Of a DNA stretch of 64,000 nucleotides, positions 1 to 10,194 are shown piece by piece. Below the pieces are notes generated by a model. It was not told where the DNA came from. It worked only from the letters and a program-made list of their open reading frames with translations, and searched no databases. Each line of letters starts with the position of its first letter. Position 1 is the first letter of the stretch. Both the position numbers and the translations under genes were made by a program. The DNA lies in the NCBI RefSeq assembly GCF_015265475.1, contig NZ_CP054493.1, forward strand, positions 1,612,001 through 1,676,000, in the 5' to 3' direction. The DNA comes from Candidatus Sulfurimonas marisnigri (GTDB lineage: Bacteria; Campylobacterota; Campylobacteria; Campylobacterales; Sulfurimonadaceae).

Positions 1-1
1 G

Positions 2-223
2 ACAAGTATAGATTCGGTTATGAAAAACAGTTTTATGTTTCCAATACTTATTGAGACAGGCAGTTTTATTATGAAGCTTGATCCAGTAAATATGTCCAAT
101 GACATAAATATAACAATAGACAAAACTATAAAAAATTCAACACTTAGTATTGTAGAAAATGTAAAAGAAGAAATAAAAGAAAATCTAGAACAAAACGCAT
201 CAATTAAGGAAGATAATAAATAG
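2..223 (+). CDS. CvpA family membrane protein, C-terminal part
   Basis: Partial gene: the frame is open from the first bases of the window to a TAG at 221-223, so the start lies upstream. The visible 73 residues contain a short hydrophobic stretch followed by a polar, Lys/Glu-rich tail, as at the end of CvpA-type (colicin V production) inner-membrane proteins. The stop lies one base before the ATG of fur, so the two are probably co-transcribed. The family call rests mainly on the cvpA-fur-lysS-glyA gene order remembered from Campylobacter; the fragment alone would not prove it. Confidence 0.55.
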   Translation, partial: TSIDSVMKNSFMFPILIETGSFIMKLDPVNMSNDINITIDKTIKNSTLSIVENVKEEIKENLEQNASIKEDNK

Positions 224-224
224 T

Positions 225-701
225 ATGGCAGATATAATTACTAACTTTAATGATAAAACAATTGAGTATAAACAACTACTAAATGATTTCAAAGCACTTC
301 TTAAAAAGAATGCTCTAAAATTCACAATTCAAAGAGAGGTTATTTTAGAGACTCTTTACAATTCAGATGAACACTTGACACCAGAGTCACTTCATCATCT
401 AATGCAAGAAAATTTTCCAGATTTAAAAACTGGAATTGCCACTGTTTACAGAACTCTATCACTATTAGAAGATTCAAATATGGTCACATCTTTATCTTTT
501 GGTGCTCAAGGGAAAAAGTATGAGCTTGGTGCAAAACACCATCACGACCATCTTATATGCACAGAGTGTGGAATTATAACAGAGTTTGTAGATAATCTAA
601 TTGAAGAGAGGCAACATAAGATTGCGGAAGAACTTGGTTTCAATATGCAAGACCACTCAATGCAGATTTATGGAATCTGTAAAAACTGTCAAACTAAATA
701 A
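225..701 (+). CDS. fur: Ferric uptake regulator (Fur family)
   Basis: Metal-dependent transcription repressor of 158 residues, a normal Fur length. An N-terminal winged-helix domain (about residues 20-90) contains the '[10 protein letters not shown]' recognition-helix segment. A C-terminal metal-binding and dimerisation domain carries HHHDH at 105-109, CxxC at 112-115 and a second CxxC at 152-155, the usual structural zinc site. The neighbourhood (cvpA before, lysS after) favours Fur proper over PerR or Zur, but specificity cannot be read safely from sequence. It probably responds to iron. Confidence 0.9.
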   Translation: MADIITNFNDKTIEYKQLLNDFKALLKKNALKFTIQREVILETLYNSDEHLTPESLHHLMQENFPDLKTGIATVYRTLSLLEDSNMVTSLSFGAQGKKYELGAKHHHDHLICTECGIITEFVDNLIEERQHKIAEELGFNMQDHSMQIYGICKNCQTK

Positions 702-712
702 AGGAAAAGCCA

Positions 713-2221
713 TTGGTTTTTGATAACAAATTTATACAACAAAGAATTGAAAAAGCAGAATTGCTTAAAAAAGCTGGATACAATCCATATTCTAACGATT
801 CTAAAAGAAATACAACCATAGAAAAATATTTAAATGTTAATACTGATGTTGCAGATAGAGAAAATAAACGTAATGAAAACCGTCATTATGTTGTTAGTGG
901 CCGAATAAAGCTTCTTAGAATTATGGGTAAAGCTACTTTTTTAAAAATAGAAGATGAGAGTGGAATGCTACAAATTTATGTTGCAAGAGACAATCTTCCT
1001 GAAGGCTTTTACAACGATATTTTTAAAAAAAACATTGAAGTTGGTGATATTATTGAAGTAAGCGGTTACCCATTTGTTACTGGTCAAGGTGAATTATCAC
1101 TACATGCAGACGGATTGAAACTTTTAACAAAAGCTATATCTCCTCTTCCAGAAAAGTTTCATGGTGTTACAGACAAAGAGATTAGATATAGAAAAAGATA
1201 CTTAGATTTAATTATGAATACTGAAGTTCGTAAAACATTTAAAATTCGTTCAAAAGTTATATCACTTACTAGACGTTTTTTTGAAGATAAAGGCTTTTTA
1301 GAAGTAGAAACGCCTATGATGCACCCTATTGCTGGCGGGGCAAATGCTAAACCATTTGTAACACACCATAATGCACTTGGGATAGACAGATTTTTAAGAA
1401 TTGCCCCTGAACTTTATCTAAAAAGACTTATTGTTGGTGGATTTGAAGCTGTATTTGAAATAAATCGCAACTTTAGAAATGAAGGTATGGATGCCACTCA
1501 TAATCCAGAGTTTACATCTATAGAGTTTTACTGGGCTTACAAGACTTACAAAGATTTGATTGCAATAACAAAAGAGTATTTTAAATATCTTTTTGAACAC
1601 CTAAGTCTTCCTACAATACTTCCTTATGGAGATTTAGAAATAAACTTTGAGCTATTTAGTGAAATTCCGCTTATTGAGTCACTATCTTCTATTGGTGATG
1701 TTCCATCAGAGATAGTTAATGATAAAGAGAAAATTGTTGAATTTTTAAATAGTAAAAACATAACTGTTAAACCTGGCATGAATCTAGGGCAGCTTCAAGG
1801 CGAACTATTTGATGAGTTTGTTGAAGACAAACTCATCAATCCAACTTTTATAACTGAGTATCCAGTTGAGATATCTCCGCTTGCTCGCAGAAGTGATGAA
1901 AATCCTGATATTACAGAGAGATTTGAGCTTTTTATAGCAGGTCGTGAAATTGCCAATGCATTCAGTGAGTTAAATGACCCAGTTGATCAATTAGAACGTT
2001 TTGAGGCTCAAGGTGCTGCTAAAGAGGGTGGTGATGATGAAGCACACGAAATGGATAGAGACTTTGTTGAAGCTTTAAGCTATGGTATGGCACCAACAGC
2101 AGGACAAGGAATAGGAATGGATAGATTGGTTATGCTATTAACTAATGAACACTCAATTAGAGATGTACTGCTATTTCCAGCTATGAAACCAATCCAAGAA
2201 AAAAATGACGAGAGTGACTAA
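713..2221 (+). CDS. lysS: Lysyl-tRNA synthetase, class II
   Basis: Charges tRNA-Lys with lysine in the cytoplasm. The 502-residue length is standard. An OB-fold anticodon-binding domain (about 55-150) is followed by the class II catalytic core with motif 2 around '[14 protein letters not shown]' and motif 3 '[12 protein letters not shown]' near the end. Translation appears to start at a TTG at 713 preceded by AAGGAAAAG; no ATG fits better. It lies 11 bases after fur in the same direction. Confidence 0.96.
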   Translation: MVFDNKFIQQRIEKAELLKKAGYNPYSNDSKRNTTIEKYLNVNTDVADRENKRNENRHYVVSGRIKLLRIMGKATFLKIEDESGMLQIYVARDNLPEGFYNDIFKKNIEVGDIIEVSGYPFVTGQGELSLHADGLKLLTKAISPLPEKFHGVTDKEIRYRKRYLDLIMNTEVRKTFKIRSKVISLTRRFFEDKGFLEVETPMMHPIAGGANAKPFVTHHNALGIDRFLRIAPELYLKRLIVGGFEAVFEINRNFRNEGMDATHNPEFTSIEFYWAYKTYKDLIAITKEYFKYLFEHLSLPTILPYGDLEINFELFSEIPLIESLSSIGDVPSEIVNDKEKIVEFLNSKNITVKPGMNLGQLQGELFDEFVEDKLINPTFITEYPVEISPLARRSDENPDITERFELFIAGREIANAFSELNDPVDQLERFEAQGAAKEGGDDEAHEMDRDFVEALSYGMAPTAGQGIGMDRLVMLLTNEHSIRDVLLFPAMKPIQEKNDESD

Positions 2222-2229
2222 TCTCACAT

Positions 2230-2314
2230 ACAATGTGTTGATTTAGTAAAACAGGTTGCAGAGTAGCTTTTGCTCTTTTGCAAAAAAAATAAATATTAAT
2301 TAGAGGAAGTACAA
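2230..2314 (+). promoter_or_regulatory. glyA upstream region with imperfect hairpin
   Basis: The 93-base gap between lysS and glyA holds an imperfect hairpin around 2256-2284 (TTGC/GCAA outside, GAG/CTC and AGC/GCT inside, TTTT loop). It is followed by A-residues rather than T-residues on the plus strand, so it is not an obvious intrinsic terminator. A Shine-Dalgarno AGAGGAAG precedes the glyA ATG. Confidence 0.3.
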
Positions 2315-3562
2315 ATGAGTTTTTTAAAAGAATATGATAGTGAAATTTTTGATTTATGTGAAAAAGAGTTAGAGCGTCAAACTGACCATTTAGAGATGAT
2401 TGCTTCTGAGAATTTTACACTTCCTGCTGTTATGGAAGCTATGGGTTCAGTTTTTACAAACAAGTATGCTGAGGGTTACCCAGGTAAGCGCTACTATGGT
2501 GGTTGTGAATATGCTGATGGTGTTGAGCAGTTGGCGATAGACAGAGCATGTAAACTTTTTGGATGTAACTATGCTAATGTTCAACCACACTCTGGTTCAC
2601 AGGCAAATGGTGCTGTTTATGCCGGTCTTTTAAAGGCTGGAGATAAACTTCTAGGCATGGACTTAAGTCATGGTGGTCATTTAACTCACGGTTCAAAACC
2701 TAGTTTTTCTGGTCAAAACTATCACTCATTCACTTATGGTGTTGAACTTGATGGTCGTATTAACTATGACAGAGTAATGGATATTGCTCAAATAGTTAAA
2801 CCTAAAATAATTGTATGTGGTGCCTCTGCTTACGCCAGAGAGATTGACTTCAAAAAATTCCGCGAAATAGCTGACGCTGTTGGTGCAATTTTATTTGCTG
2901 ATATTGCACACATTGCTGGTTTAGTTGCAGCAGGCGAACACCCTAGCCCATTTCCATACGCTGATGTTGTAACTACTACAACTCATAAAACTCTTGCAGG
3001 TCCAAGAGGCGGTATGATTATGACTAACGACGAAGATATTGCTAAAAAAATGAACTCTGCTATCTTCCCTGCCCTTCAAGGTGGACCACTTGTACATGTA
3101 ATTGCTGCAAAAGCAGTTGGTTTTAAATACAACCTATCAGCAGAATGGAAAGAATACGCTAAACAAGTAAAAGCTAATGCTAAAATACTTGGTGAGGTTA
3201 TGGTTAAAAGAGGTTATGACGTAGTTAGTGGTGGTACTGACAATCACTTAATCTTAGTATCTTTCGTTGGTACTGAAATAAGCGGTAAAGATGCAGACAT
3301 AGCTCTAGGAAACGCCGGTATAACTATCAATAAAAACACTGTTCCAGGTGAGACAAGAAGTCCTTTTGTAACTTCAGGTATTAGAGTTGGTTCACCTGCT
3401 CTTACTTCTCGTGGAATGAAAGAAAAAGAGTTTGAATATATTGCAAATAAAATGGCAGATGTTTTAGACGATATTAATAACACTCAGCTACAAGCAACGA
3501 TAAAAGAAGAGCTAAAAGCCTTGGCTCAAAATTTTGTAATATACAATCAATCAACTTACTAG
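2315..3562 (+). CDS. glyA: Serine hydroxymethyltransferase
   Basis: PLP enzyme that interconverts serine and glycine while charging tetrahydrofolate with a one-carbon unit. At 415 residues it has the usual bacterial length. It shows '[10 protein letters not shown]' near the N-terminus, the glycine-rich 'KRYYGGCE' segment, and the PLP lysine in '[14 protein letters not shown]'. The ATG is preceded by AGAGGAAG. The gene follows lysS and is followed 12 bases later by a DUF1882 gene, an order kept in Campylobacter. Confidence 0.97.
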   Translation: MSFLKEYDSEIFDLCEKELERQTDHLEMIASENFTLPAVMEAMGSVFTNKYAEGYPGKRYYGGCEYADGVEQLAIDRACKLFGCNYANVQPHSGSQANGAVYAGLLKAGDKLLGMDLSHGGHLTHGSKPSFSGQNYHSFTYGVELDGRINYDRVMDIAQIVKPKIIVCGASAYAREIDFKKFREIADAVGAILFADIAHIAGLVAAGEHPSPFPYADVVTTTTHKTLAGPRGGMIMTNDEDIAKKMNSAIFPALQGGPLVHVIAAKAVGFKYNLSAEWKEYAKQVKANAKILGEVMVKRGYDVVSGGTDNHLILVSFVGTEISGKDADIALGNAGITINKNTVPGETRSPFVTSGIRVGSPALTSRGMKEKEFEYIANKMADVLDDINNTQLQATIKEELKALAQNFVIYNQSTY

Positions 3563-3574
3563 GAATATTAATAC

Positions 3575-4117
3575 ATGACTTCTATGGATTTGAAACTGAT
3601 AAAAATGGTAAGCAACCACTACTGGCTTAAAAAAGAGACCGTAGTGGATAAGCTTACTTATAAAGGCCGTACTTTTTATAATAAATTTGAAAAAGTAAAT
3701 GCAACTTTATCACAGGCAATTATAAGCCAACATCTAAAAGGTGATATAACCGTTGCTCATTCGATAGTTAACTCTCACGGAAAAGTTGAAAATATTGTAA
3801 TAGACTATAATGGCAGAGACCCTGAACGTTTTTACCATAAGGCACAACTTTTACTTCGTGAAGAGGGGTATATAAACTTTACAGCTTATAAAACAAAGAC
3901 AGAAGGACACCTTCACGTATATATACATAAAGGTCATACAACACTGCAAGAAGCTATACAACTTGGTAAAATGATTTCTATGAAACTAGCTGCAAAACAG
4001 CCAAAACAGTGGAAAATGTTTCCAAGCGATGATATACCAGATGAATATAATATTTTAACTCTACCATATGAAGTGTATGCTAAAGAGCGTGGAGCATCTT
4101 GGTCAAAGCACATGTAG
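3575..4117 (+). CDS. DUF1882 domain protein
   Basis: A soluble 180-residue protein of unknown function with no signal peptide or membrane segment. The sequence matches what I remember as DUF1882, a family essentially confined to Campylobacterota and typically directly downstream of glyA, as here. Visible features are a basic N-terminus, a central segment ending '[16 protein letters not shown]', and a C-terminal '[19 protein letters not shown]' stretch. An alternative ATG lies nine bases downstream. The conserved position suggests a lineage-specific household role, which is inference. Confidence 0.7.
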   Translation: MTSMDLKLIKMVSNHYWLKKETVVDKLTYKGRTFYNKFEKVNATLSQAIISQHLKGDITVAHSIVNSHGKVENIVIDYNGRDPERFYHKAQLLLREEGYINFTAYKTKTEGHLHVYIHKGHTTLQEAIQLGKMISMKLAAKQPKQWKMFPSDDIPDEYNILTLPYEVYAKERGASWSKHM

Positions 4118-4120
4118 CTT

Positions 4121-4141
4121 TATTGCTAAGCGTGAGCAATA
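4121..4141. repeat. 7-bp stem hairpin after DUF1882
   Basis: TATTGCT (4121-4127) and AGCAATA (4135-4141) form a perfect 7-bp stem with a 7-base loop directly after the DUF1882 stop. There is no T-run on either side, so it is at best a weak terminator or an mRNA end stabiliser. Confidence 0.35.
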
Positions 4142-4175
4142 CTTCAAAATATATGTAATCTTAACAAGTTTTTGG

Positions 4176-4181
4176 TATTAT
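4176..4181 (+). promoter_or_regulatory. Candidate -10 box for the SPOR-trpE-aroE operon
   Basis: TATTAT at 4176-4181 lies about 30 bases before the ATG at 4211 and downstream of T-rich sequence, the layout of many epsilonproteobacterial sigma-70 promoters, which lack a strong -35 box. A strong AAAGGGG ribosome-binding site follows. Confidence 0.35.
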
Positions 4182-4210
4182 TAGTCTAAACAATTTAAAA
4201 GGGGTAACTT

Positions 4211-4879
4211 ATGGAAGAAAAAAATGAATTAAACGATATTATTTTAAATAAAGGTGGTGCTACTGCAGGTAACAAGAAAGTTGTTTTAGCAGTTGCTACT
4301 TTAGGAGTTATTTTAATTGTTGTAGTTATGCTAATGAATACTCTGACATCAAATGGCACGGACAATCTTCCTCAAGCAGTGCTTCCCCCTGAACCACAAA
4401 AGAAACAAACTAAAGCAATGGAAGAAGAGCCTCTTTTTGAAGAAGTTAAAGTTGTTCAAGATGCTGATCAAAATAGTGATTCCCTTGATAAAATTGCAAA
4501 AAAACTTAAAGAAGAGAGTCAAAAAGAGAATACTTCAGTTATTGAAAAAGATATAATAACAAAAGAAATTACTAAGCCAAAAACCATAATAAAAGAGCGT
4601 AAAAAAATAACTGCTAAGAAAGTTCCTGAAGCTAAAACAGCGTCTTCACAAAATTACTATATTCAAGTTGGATCTTTTTCTAAATATAAGCCGAATAAAA
4701 AATTCTTGGACTCTATAACAAATAAAGGGTTTAAATACAAATTTCATGAGGTAACTCGAAATTCTAAAACATTAAATAAAGTTTTAGTTGGTCCTTTTGC
4801 ATCTGAGCAAGAAGCGAGAGAAGCTCTTAGAACAATAAGAAGTTCTATTGAAGCTGGTGCATTTTTAACTAAAATATAA
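4211..4879 (+). CDS. SPOR-domain inner-membrane protein
   Basis: Single-pass membrane protein of 222 residues: a cytoplasmic N-terminus, one transmembrane helix at about 24-42, a Lys/Glu-rich low-complexity linker, and a C-terminal SPOR domain from about 153 ('NYYIQVGSFSKYKPN' through 'KVLVGPFASEQEAREAL'). SPOR domains bind denuded peptidoglycan, usually at the division septum, so a DedD/FtsN-like cell-envelope role is likely. It heads an operon with trpE and aroE (3 bases, then none), probably a fixed neighbourhood rather than a functional link. Confidence 0.8.
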   Translation: MEEKNELNDIILNKGGATAGNKKVVLAVATLGVILIVVVMLMNTLTSNGTDNLPQAVLPPEPQKKQTKAMEEEPLFEEVKVVQDADQNSDSLDKIAKKLKEESQKENTSVIEKDIITKEITKPKTIIKERKKITAKKVPEAKTASSQNYYIQVGSFSKYKPNKKFLDSITNKGFKYKFHEVTRNSKTLNKVLVGPFASEQEAREALRTIRSSIEAGAFLTKI

Positions 4880-4882
4880 TAG

Positions 4883-6286
4883 ATGATATATTCTAAACAA
4901 TTTATTCAAGACCAATTAGCTCCAATTGCTGTTTATGCACAACTAAAGAGTATGTTTAAAGGTGAGATTTCTTATCTTTTTGAGAGTGCTGGACAAAGTG
5001 ATGGAAATTATAGCTTTATATGTATCGGTGCAAGAGAGAGACTTCAATATATAGATAATCAAACTATTTATACAGATGCAACTGGGGCTACACATCTTAA
5101 AGATGAATCTCCTTTTACCTTTTTAAAAGATTATTACAAAAAAATAGACACAACAATATATAAAAAAGCCACAACAGAGTTAAAAATTGGTTATGTTGAT
5201 GGTTTTATAGGCTATATCGGCTATGACATGGTAAAAGTGTTTGAACCAAAACTTAATTCAAATATGGATAATTTAGTAGATGAGCTTAACACTCCTGATT
5301 TAGATCTTATTCTTCCAAAAATAATTTTAGTATATTCACATAAAAACCACCAACTCACTCTAGTTAGTACTTTAAAAGAGAGTGCTGAAAAGTTTGATAT
5401 GATTGAGAATGAGCTTAAAAACTCTTATGAATATATTCATATGAAAAAAAATATTGGAGAAGACAAAGGAAGTTTTGCACACTCCAAAGAGCATTTCTTT
5501 AAAATGGTTGACGACTCTAAAGAGATGATAAAAAGTGGAGATGTTTTTCAGATTCTAATGACAAACCGCTTTACCAGAAATATAAAAGTTGATCCATTTA
5601 GTTTTTATAGAATTTTAAGAACTAAGAACCCATCTCCGTATATGTTTTTGATGGAATATGAAGACTTTAATATTGTTGGAAGCTCTCCTGAAGTTATGGT
5701 AAGACTAACAAATGGCAAACTTCTCCTTCGTCCTATTGCTGGAACTCGTAAAAGAGGCAATACTAGAGAGAGAGATAAAGAGCTTGAAATAGAACTACTT
5801 CATGATCCAAAAGAGTTGTCTGAACATCTTATGCTTATTGACCTAGGCAGAAATGATGTTAGCAGAGTAGCTAAAACGGGAAGTGTAAAAGTTGAGGACA
5901 TGATGCATATAGAACGTTTCTCACATGTAATGCATATTGTATCAGATGTAACAGCTGAGCTTGATGAAAACAAAGATATGTTTGACCTATTTATGGCAAC
6001 TTTTACAGCTGGGACTATGACTGGCGCTCCAAAAATTAGAGCGATGGAGCTTATTGCTGAGTATGAAGGCTTAAAAAGAGGCTTCTATAGTGGAAGTGTA
6101 GGCTACTTTGGTTTCGATGGAAATATGGATAGTGCAATTACAATTAGAACAGCTATGGTAAAAGAAGACAAGGTTGTTCTTCAAGCTGGTGCTGGTGTTG
6201 TTGCTGACAGTCAAAATGAACTAGAGTATTTAGAAGTAGAAAATAAACTAGGTGCTCTTGTGCATTCGCTAGAAGATTTAGACTAA
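4883..6286 (+). CDS. Anthranilate synthase component I (TrpE-like)
   Basis: Chorismate-utilising enzyme of 467 residues. The C-terminal catalytic domain contains 'LRPIAGTRKRG', 'DLGRNDVSRVAKTGSV', 'FTAGTMTGAPKIRAMEL' and 'QAGAGVVADS', all hallmarks of the TrpE/PabB family. The N-terminal part has 'LFESAG' where tryptophan-sensitive TrpE has LLES. TrpE is more likely than PabB from the length, but no trpG/pabA partner is present in the window, so the paralogue is uncertain. It sits between SPOR and aroE, where Campylobacter, as I recall, has SPOR directly next to aroE. Confidence 0.8.
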   Translation: MIYSKQFIQDQLAPIAVYAQLKSMFKGEISYLFESAGQSDGNYSFICIGARERLQYIDNQTIYTDATGATHLKDESPFTFLKDYYKKIDTTIYKKATTELKIGYVDGFIGYIGYDMVKVFEPKLNSNMDNLVDELNTPDLDLILPKIILVYSHKNHQLTLVSTLKESAEKFDMIENELKNSYEYIHMKKNIGEDKGSFAHSKEHFFKMVDDSKEMIKSGDVFQILMTNRFTRNIKVDPFSFYRILRTKNPSPYMFLMEYEDFNIVGSSPEVMVRLTNGKLLLRPIAGTRKRGNTRERDKELEIELLHDPKELSEHLMLIDLGRNDVSRVAKTGSVKVEDMMHIERFSHVMHIVSDVTAELDENKDMFDLFMATFTAGTMTGAPKIRAMELIAEYEGLKRGFYSGSVGYFGFDGNMDSAITIRTAMVKEDKVVLQAGAGVVADSQNELEYLEVENKLGALVHSLEDLD

Positions 6287-7081
6287 ATGAAAAAACTCTT
6301 TGCCATATTTGGTGACCCAGTTTCGCACTCTCGCTCTCCACTTATGCACAACTCTGTGTTTAAAAACCTAAACTTTTCTGCCTGCTATACTAGAGTCCAT
6401 CTTCTTGATGGCTCAAAACTAAAAGAGACTTTTCTTGATTTAGGTCTAAGTGGGGCGAATATAACTGTTCCACATAAAGAAGCAGCATATAAGGCTTGTG
6501 ACGAAGTTAGAGGGTTTGCAAAAATTGTAGGTGTAGTAAATACAATCATAAATGAAAATGGCATGCTCATTGGCTACAACACTGATGCAGACGGTTTTAT
6601 GTTCGCCATAAAAGAGTTTGGTGATGTTAAAAGTGTTTTAATTCTTGGTGCCGGTGGAACTGCAAAGGCACTAGCTAGTAGATTTGTCCAAGACAATATT
6701 GAAGTTACTGTTTTAAATAGAAGTGCTTCAAGACTTGAATATTTTAAAAATCTAGTCTCTACATGTAGCACTTGGGATGACTTTGAAGTAAAGAGATATG
6801 ACTTAGTTATAAACACTACTAGTGCTGGATTAAAAGATGAAGAACTACCTGCTCCAAAAGATATAATTGAAAAAGTTTTGAATAATACATCTTTTGTTGC
6901 AGATGCAATTTATGGAAAGTTAACACCATTTTTAAAACTAGCACATGAAAAAAATATCATATATAAAGATGGTGCAGATATGCTTCTGGGCCAAGGTGTT
7001 CTAGCAAATGAACTTTTTGTAAATGGTGAGTTAAAAACTGAAGATATTAAAACCTACATGTCAAAGAGTTTTAAACTCTAA
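6287..7081 (+). CDS. aroE: Shikimate dehydrogenase
   Basis: Reduces 3-dehydroshikimate to shikimate with NADPH, the fourth step of the chorismate pathway. At 264 residues it has the family length. It shows 'GDPVSHSRSPLMHN' at the shikimate site, the catalytic lysine in 'NITVPHKEAA', and the nucleotide-binding glycine loop 'LGAGGTAKALA'. Its ATG follows the trpE-like stop with no gap, so the two are translationally coupled. Both belong to aromatic amino-acid synthesis. Confidence 0.94.
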   Translation: MKKLFAIFGDPVSHSRSPLMHNSVFKNLNFSACYTRVHLLDGSKLKETFLDLGLSGANITVPHKEAAYKACDEVRGFAKIVGVVNTIINENGMLIGYNTDADGFMFAIKEFGDVKSVLILGAGGTAKALASRFVQDNIEVTVLNRSASRLEYFKNLVSTCSTWDDFEVKRYDLVINTTSAGLKDEELPAPKDIIEKVLNNTSFVADAIYGKLTPFLKLAHEKNIIYKDGADMLLGQGVLANELFVNGELKTEDIKTYMSKSFKL

Positions 7082-7095
7082 AACACAAATTAGAG

Positions 7096-9582
7096 CTAAA
7101 TACCAAACACTAAAAGAAGTACAGGCAGTAATAGAAGATCTGCAATAATTGCCATAAACATAGCAATCATAGTTAATAAACCAAAATAGATAGTTGGAAT
7201 AAAATTAGATAACACCAAAATCGAGAACCCTGTCATAATAATGGTTGTTGTATAAAACATTGCTGTTCCTATACTTGCATGTGAGTTAAACATAGATACT
7301 TTTGCATCTGCTGTCTCTCTATACTCCAAAGAGTACCGATAGATATAGTGTATGGTATCATCAACAGCTATTCCTATACTAATTGCAGCAATGGTTATTG
7401 TCATCATATCCAGTGGTATATCCATCCATCCCATAAAGCCAAATATTACGCTGACAGGGATAGTATTTGCTATTATGGCTATTGTTGCAATTTTAAGACT
7501 TTTAAACAGCATTAAAAACATAAAGAAGAGAATTACTACAACTATACCTATAGTTTTTATTTGTGATTCAAAAAGAGACTGAAGCATATTATTGTACATA
7601 ACTAAAAGATTAGATACTTTATGCTCTTCATACTTCTGATTTAACATACTGTTTAAATCTTTATCTATTTTTTTGATTAGCTGATCTCTTTGTAGATTTG
7701 GCATAGAGTCAATTACCCTCGTACTTATTCTTACCTGATTATTTTTTATATCTATATATGGGGATAAAATAATTTTTTTATACTCCTCTGGCAACTCGTT
7801 ATAAAGAAGTGCTAAAGTTACACCATCCGCCTCTTTACCATCATTTAAAGTTTTTATAACTTCACCCATAGTAGAGAGTGAGAGAACTTTGCCTATTGGC
7901 TCAAGAGCATCAAGATAATTATGTACGTCTCTTATCTTCTGCATCTTAGATTGAGTAAACCAATATTGCTCCTTATCATCCTCACTCTCTGCAAACTCAC
8001 CTGCAAATTCATCTAATTCTTTATCAGACTCTTGAGTATTAACCATAACAGATTTAACTTCATCACTGCTCTCTTTAAATGTCAAAATAACATCAAGGGG
8101 TGTAGTTCCCCCAAGCTTTTGGTCAATAATAACCATACCTTTATATATTTGTGTATCTTTTTTAAAATAATCTATAAAACTATTTTCAACTCTAAGTTTA
8201 CTGGCTCCAGTTACAGAGAATGCGACAAAAACAAATGTAATCATAAGTACTGTTTTCTTATGGTAGTAAGCTACATGTGCTATTTTACTAGTAAAAGGTA
8301 TGTCAACATTATTAGATTTTTGCATTCTGCATTTGTCGAATAAAATCAATACAATTGGAAATAGAATAAAAGTCATTGATAGTGAGACAACTATCCCAAC
8401 ACTCATCATCCAGCCAAAGTTAATAACAGGTAAAATATTGCTAAATACTAAAGAACTAAATCCTGCTATAGTTGTAATAACTACAAAAAATGATGGTTTT
8501 GCCATTGAGAGAACTGTATTTAGAGCTAATTCCATTTGTGTATGATTTGAATTTTCTAAATTTAGTTCTTTATACCTTATTATTAGGTGCACTATTAATG
8601 ACATGTTCATAATCAACTGAAGAGATATATAGTTAGATGATACAACAGTTATCTCCCAACCAAAAAGACCTAAAAATCCACTTGTAACAATCAAGGAAAC
8701 TGTACATATAAAGAGTGCTATTACAACCCATTGAACCTTTTTAAGAAGTATATAGAGAATAACTATCAAGAGTCCTACAATAAGAAACCCAAATGTTTTC
8801 AAGTCATACTTAACAAACTCCACCATATCATCAGCAATCATATCAACCCCACCTAAATGAAGTTTTACTTTTGCATTGTTTGATTCAAAAGTAGATAATA
8901 TACCCCTAATCTCAACTATAGATTGATGGTTTTCTTCCCTTATAATATCTCTATGATTTTTTAGTTTCTGAGAAGCATTTTTAAAGTTATCTTTTTCAGC
9001 TTTTGTTAAAACTCTTTGTTTTTTTAGTTTTAAAAATTCATCTCTATTATCTATAAGATTAAAATATTTTTCATCTCGTTTTAGATTTACAGATAGTGCC
9101 GTCGTCTTAAAGTCTTCACTTACTAAGTTTTGTTTGTATATTGCACTATTTAGGAACTCATTCTTTGCCAAACCTTTATCCATATTTGGAGACTCAAGTG
9201 TTGGTATATCTTTCATCAACTCTTTAATTGGCCTGATGGGAGATTGTAAAAGTGGAACATTTACTATAGAATTAATAGATTCTACTATTTCTAAAGTTTT
9301 TATTTGTGAGCTCAATAACTTAATGTTATTGATATTCTCTTCACTTAAAAGGTCATCCTCAACACTATATGTCACAACTAAAAAGTCTGGTGTTTTAAAT
9401 CTTTTTGAGACTTCTCTTGAATATTTCAGGTCTTTGTCACCTTCAAGTAGCAGTGTTTCTGCACTTGCATCAATCTCTAGCTTGATTGCAAAAAGTGCCA
9501 TTACAGTTACAAAAATAGCCATAAATAATAAAATAACTTTTGGATATTTTAAAAGGTAGTTTTTATATAAGCTTGTTAACAT
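7096..9582 (-). CDS. RND/MMPL-family lipid exporter (HpnN-like)
   Basis: Large inner-membrane protein (828 residues) with two copies of the RND layout: one N-terminal helix, a large periplasmic loop with coiled-coil-like stretches, then a bundle of about five helices, repeated. The motif 'GIAVDDTIHYIYRY' in the second half is typical of MMPL/SSD transporters. It is the last gene of an operon after MlaA and MlaC homologues; Campylobacter has a similar set (Cj1371-Cj1373, from memory). The likely role is moving phospholipid or another hydrophobic substrate between membranes. The substrate is inference. Confidence 0.8.
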   Translation of the reverse strand: MLTSLYKNYLLKYPKVILLFMAIFVTVMALFAIKLEIDASAETLLLEGDKDLKYSREVSKRFKTPDFLVVTYSVEDDLLSEENINNIKLLSSQIKTLEIVESINSIVNVPLLQSPIRPIKELMKDIPTLESPNMDKGLAKNEFLNSAIYKQNLVSEDFKTTALSVNLKRDEKYFNLIDNRDEFLKLKKQRVLTKAEKDNFKNASQKLKNHRDIIREENHQSIVEIRGILSTFESNNAKVKLHLGGVDMIADDMVEFVKYDLKTFGFLIVGLLIVILYILLKKVQWVVIALFICTVSLIVTSGFLGLFGWEITVVSSNYISLQLIMNMSLIVHLIIRYKELNLENSNHTQMELALNTVLSMAKPSFFVVITTIAGFSSLVFSNILPVINFGWMMSVGIVVSLSMTFILFPIVLILFDKCRMQKSNNVDIPFTSKIAHVAYYHKKTVLMITFVFVAFSVTGASKLRVENSFIDYFKKDTQIYKGMVIIDQKLGGTTPLDVILTFKESSDEVKSVMVNTQESDKELDEFAGEFAESEDDKEQYWFTQSKMQKIRDVHNYLDALEPIGKVLSLSTMGEVIKTLNDGKEADGVTLALLYNELPEEYKKIILSPYIDIKNNQVRISTRVIDSMPNLQRDQLIKKIDKDLNSMLNQKYEEHKVSNLLVMYNNMLQSLFESQIKTIGIVVVILFFMFLMLFKSLKIATIAIIANTIPVSVIFGFMGWMDIPLDMMTITIAAISIGIAVDDTIHYIYRYSLEYRETADAKVSMFNSHASIGTAMFYTTTIIMTGFSILVLSNFIPTIYFGLLTMIAMFMAIIADLLLLPVLLLVFGI

Positions 9583-9588
9583 GCTAAT

Positions 9589-10191
9589 CTACGACCTTTT
9601 AGCCAAAACATCCATAAGTTCACTTATATTTTTTGTTTGTAAAAACTCTTTAAATTGAGCCTTGTCAGCTTTTAAAATACTGACCCCTAAAATTTCCACA
9701 TCGTAAATAAGCCAGATATCTTTATCACTCTTTTTCTTTTTAGGCTTATAAAATTTATATACTATCTCCAGTTTCTCCTCTTTACTTACAAGGTCTGTTA
9801 ATAAGGCTATTCTATTGTTTTTTGGCTGCTGAATCTCTTTTACTTCAACTTTTTCATCTTTATAAGCATCAATTTTAGATGAGTATGATTGTTTCATTCG
9901 CTCTACATAAAGATCTATAAATTTTTCTCTATCATTGCTAGCCAACTGCTTCCAAGTATTACCAAGACTAAGTTTTGCCATAAGTTCAAAATCAAACATC
10001 GGTGATAATGATTTTATTATATTTCCATTTCTATCATTCTTTGATAAGCTGTTATCTTTAACTATCAAAACAACTTCATCAATCTTTTTTAAAAAATGCT
10101 CTTTAAGTTCTACTTTATCATCAGCAACTAAACTTTGTGCAAACACTAATATAGAAAATAGCAACAGTGCCTTTTTAAAAATTTTATTCAT
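9589..10191 (-). CDS. MlaC/Ttg2D-family periplasmic phospholipid-binding protein
   Basis: A 200-residue exported protein with a cleavable signal peptide (hydrophobic core to about residue 21). The mature part has the MlaC pattern: helical start, 'FDFELMAKLSLGNTWKQL' and a beta-rich 'LVSKEEKLEIVYKFYK...IWLIYDVEILGVSI' segment, as in Ttg2D/MlaC lipid carriers. It lies between the MlaA lipoprotein gene (3 bases upstream) and the RND gene (6 bases downstream), so it probably shuttles lipid across the periplasm between those two partners. Confidence 0.82.
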   Translation of the reverse strand: MNKIFKKALLLFSILVFAQSLVADDKVELKEHFLKKIDEVVLIVKDNSLSKNDRNGNIIKSLSPMFDFELMAKLSLGNTWKQLASNDREKFIDLYVERMKQSYSSKIDAYKDEKVEVKEIQQPKNNRIALLTDLVSKEEKLEIVYKFYKPKKKKSDKDIWLIYDVEILGVSILKADKAQFKEFLQTKNISELMDVLAKRS

Positions 10192-10194
10192 TAT

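Noticed and set aside
2256-2290. Hairpin before glyA as an intrinsic terminator of lysS
   Set aside because: The stem is imperfect and followed by A-residues on the coding strand; the T-run is on the wrong side.
4353-4556. Alternative frame inside the SPOR gene coding for a Lys-rich peptide
   Set aside because: It lies in the low-complexity Lys/Glu linker of a real gene; its Lys/Leu/Ile runs come from A-rich codons.
9134-9559. A 141-codon open frame on the plus strand inside the RND gene
   Set aside because: It is antisense to a clear 828-residue coding frame, has no ribosome-binding site, and reads as Ser/Ile-rich low-complexity sequence typical of reverse frames of AT-rich genes.
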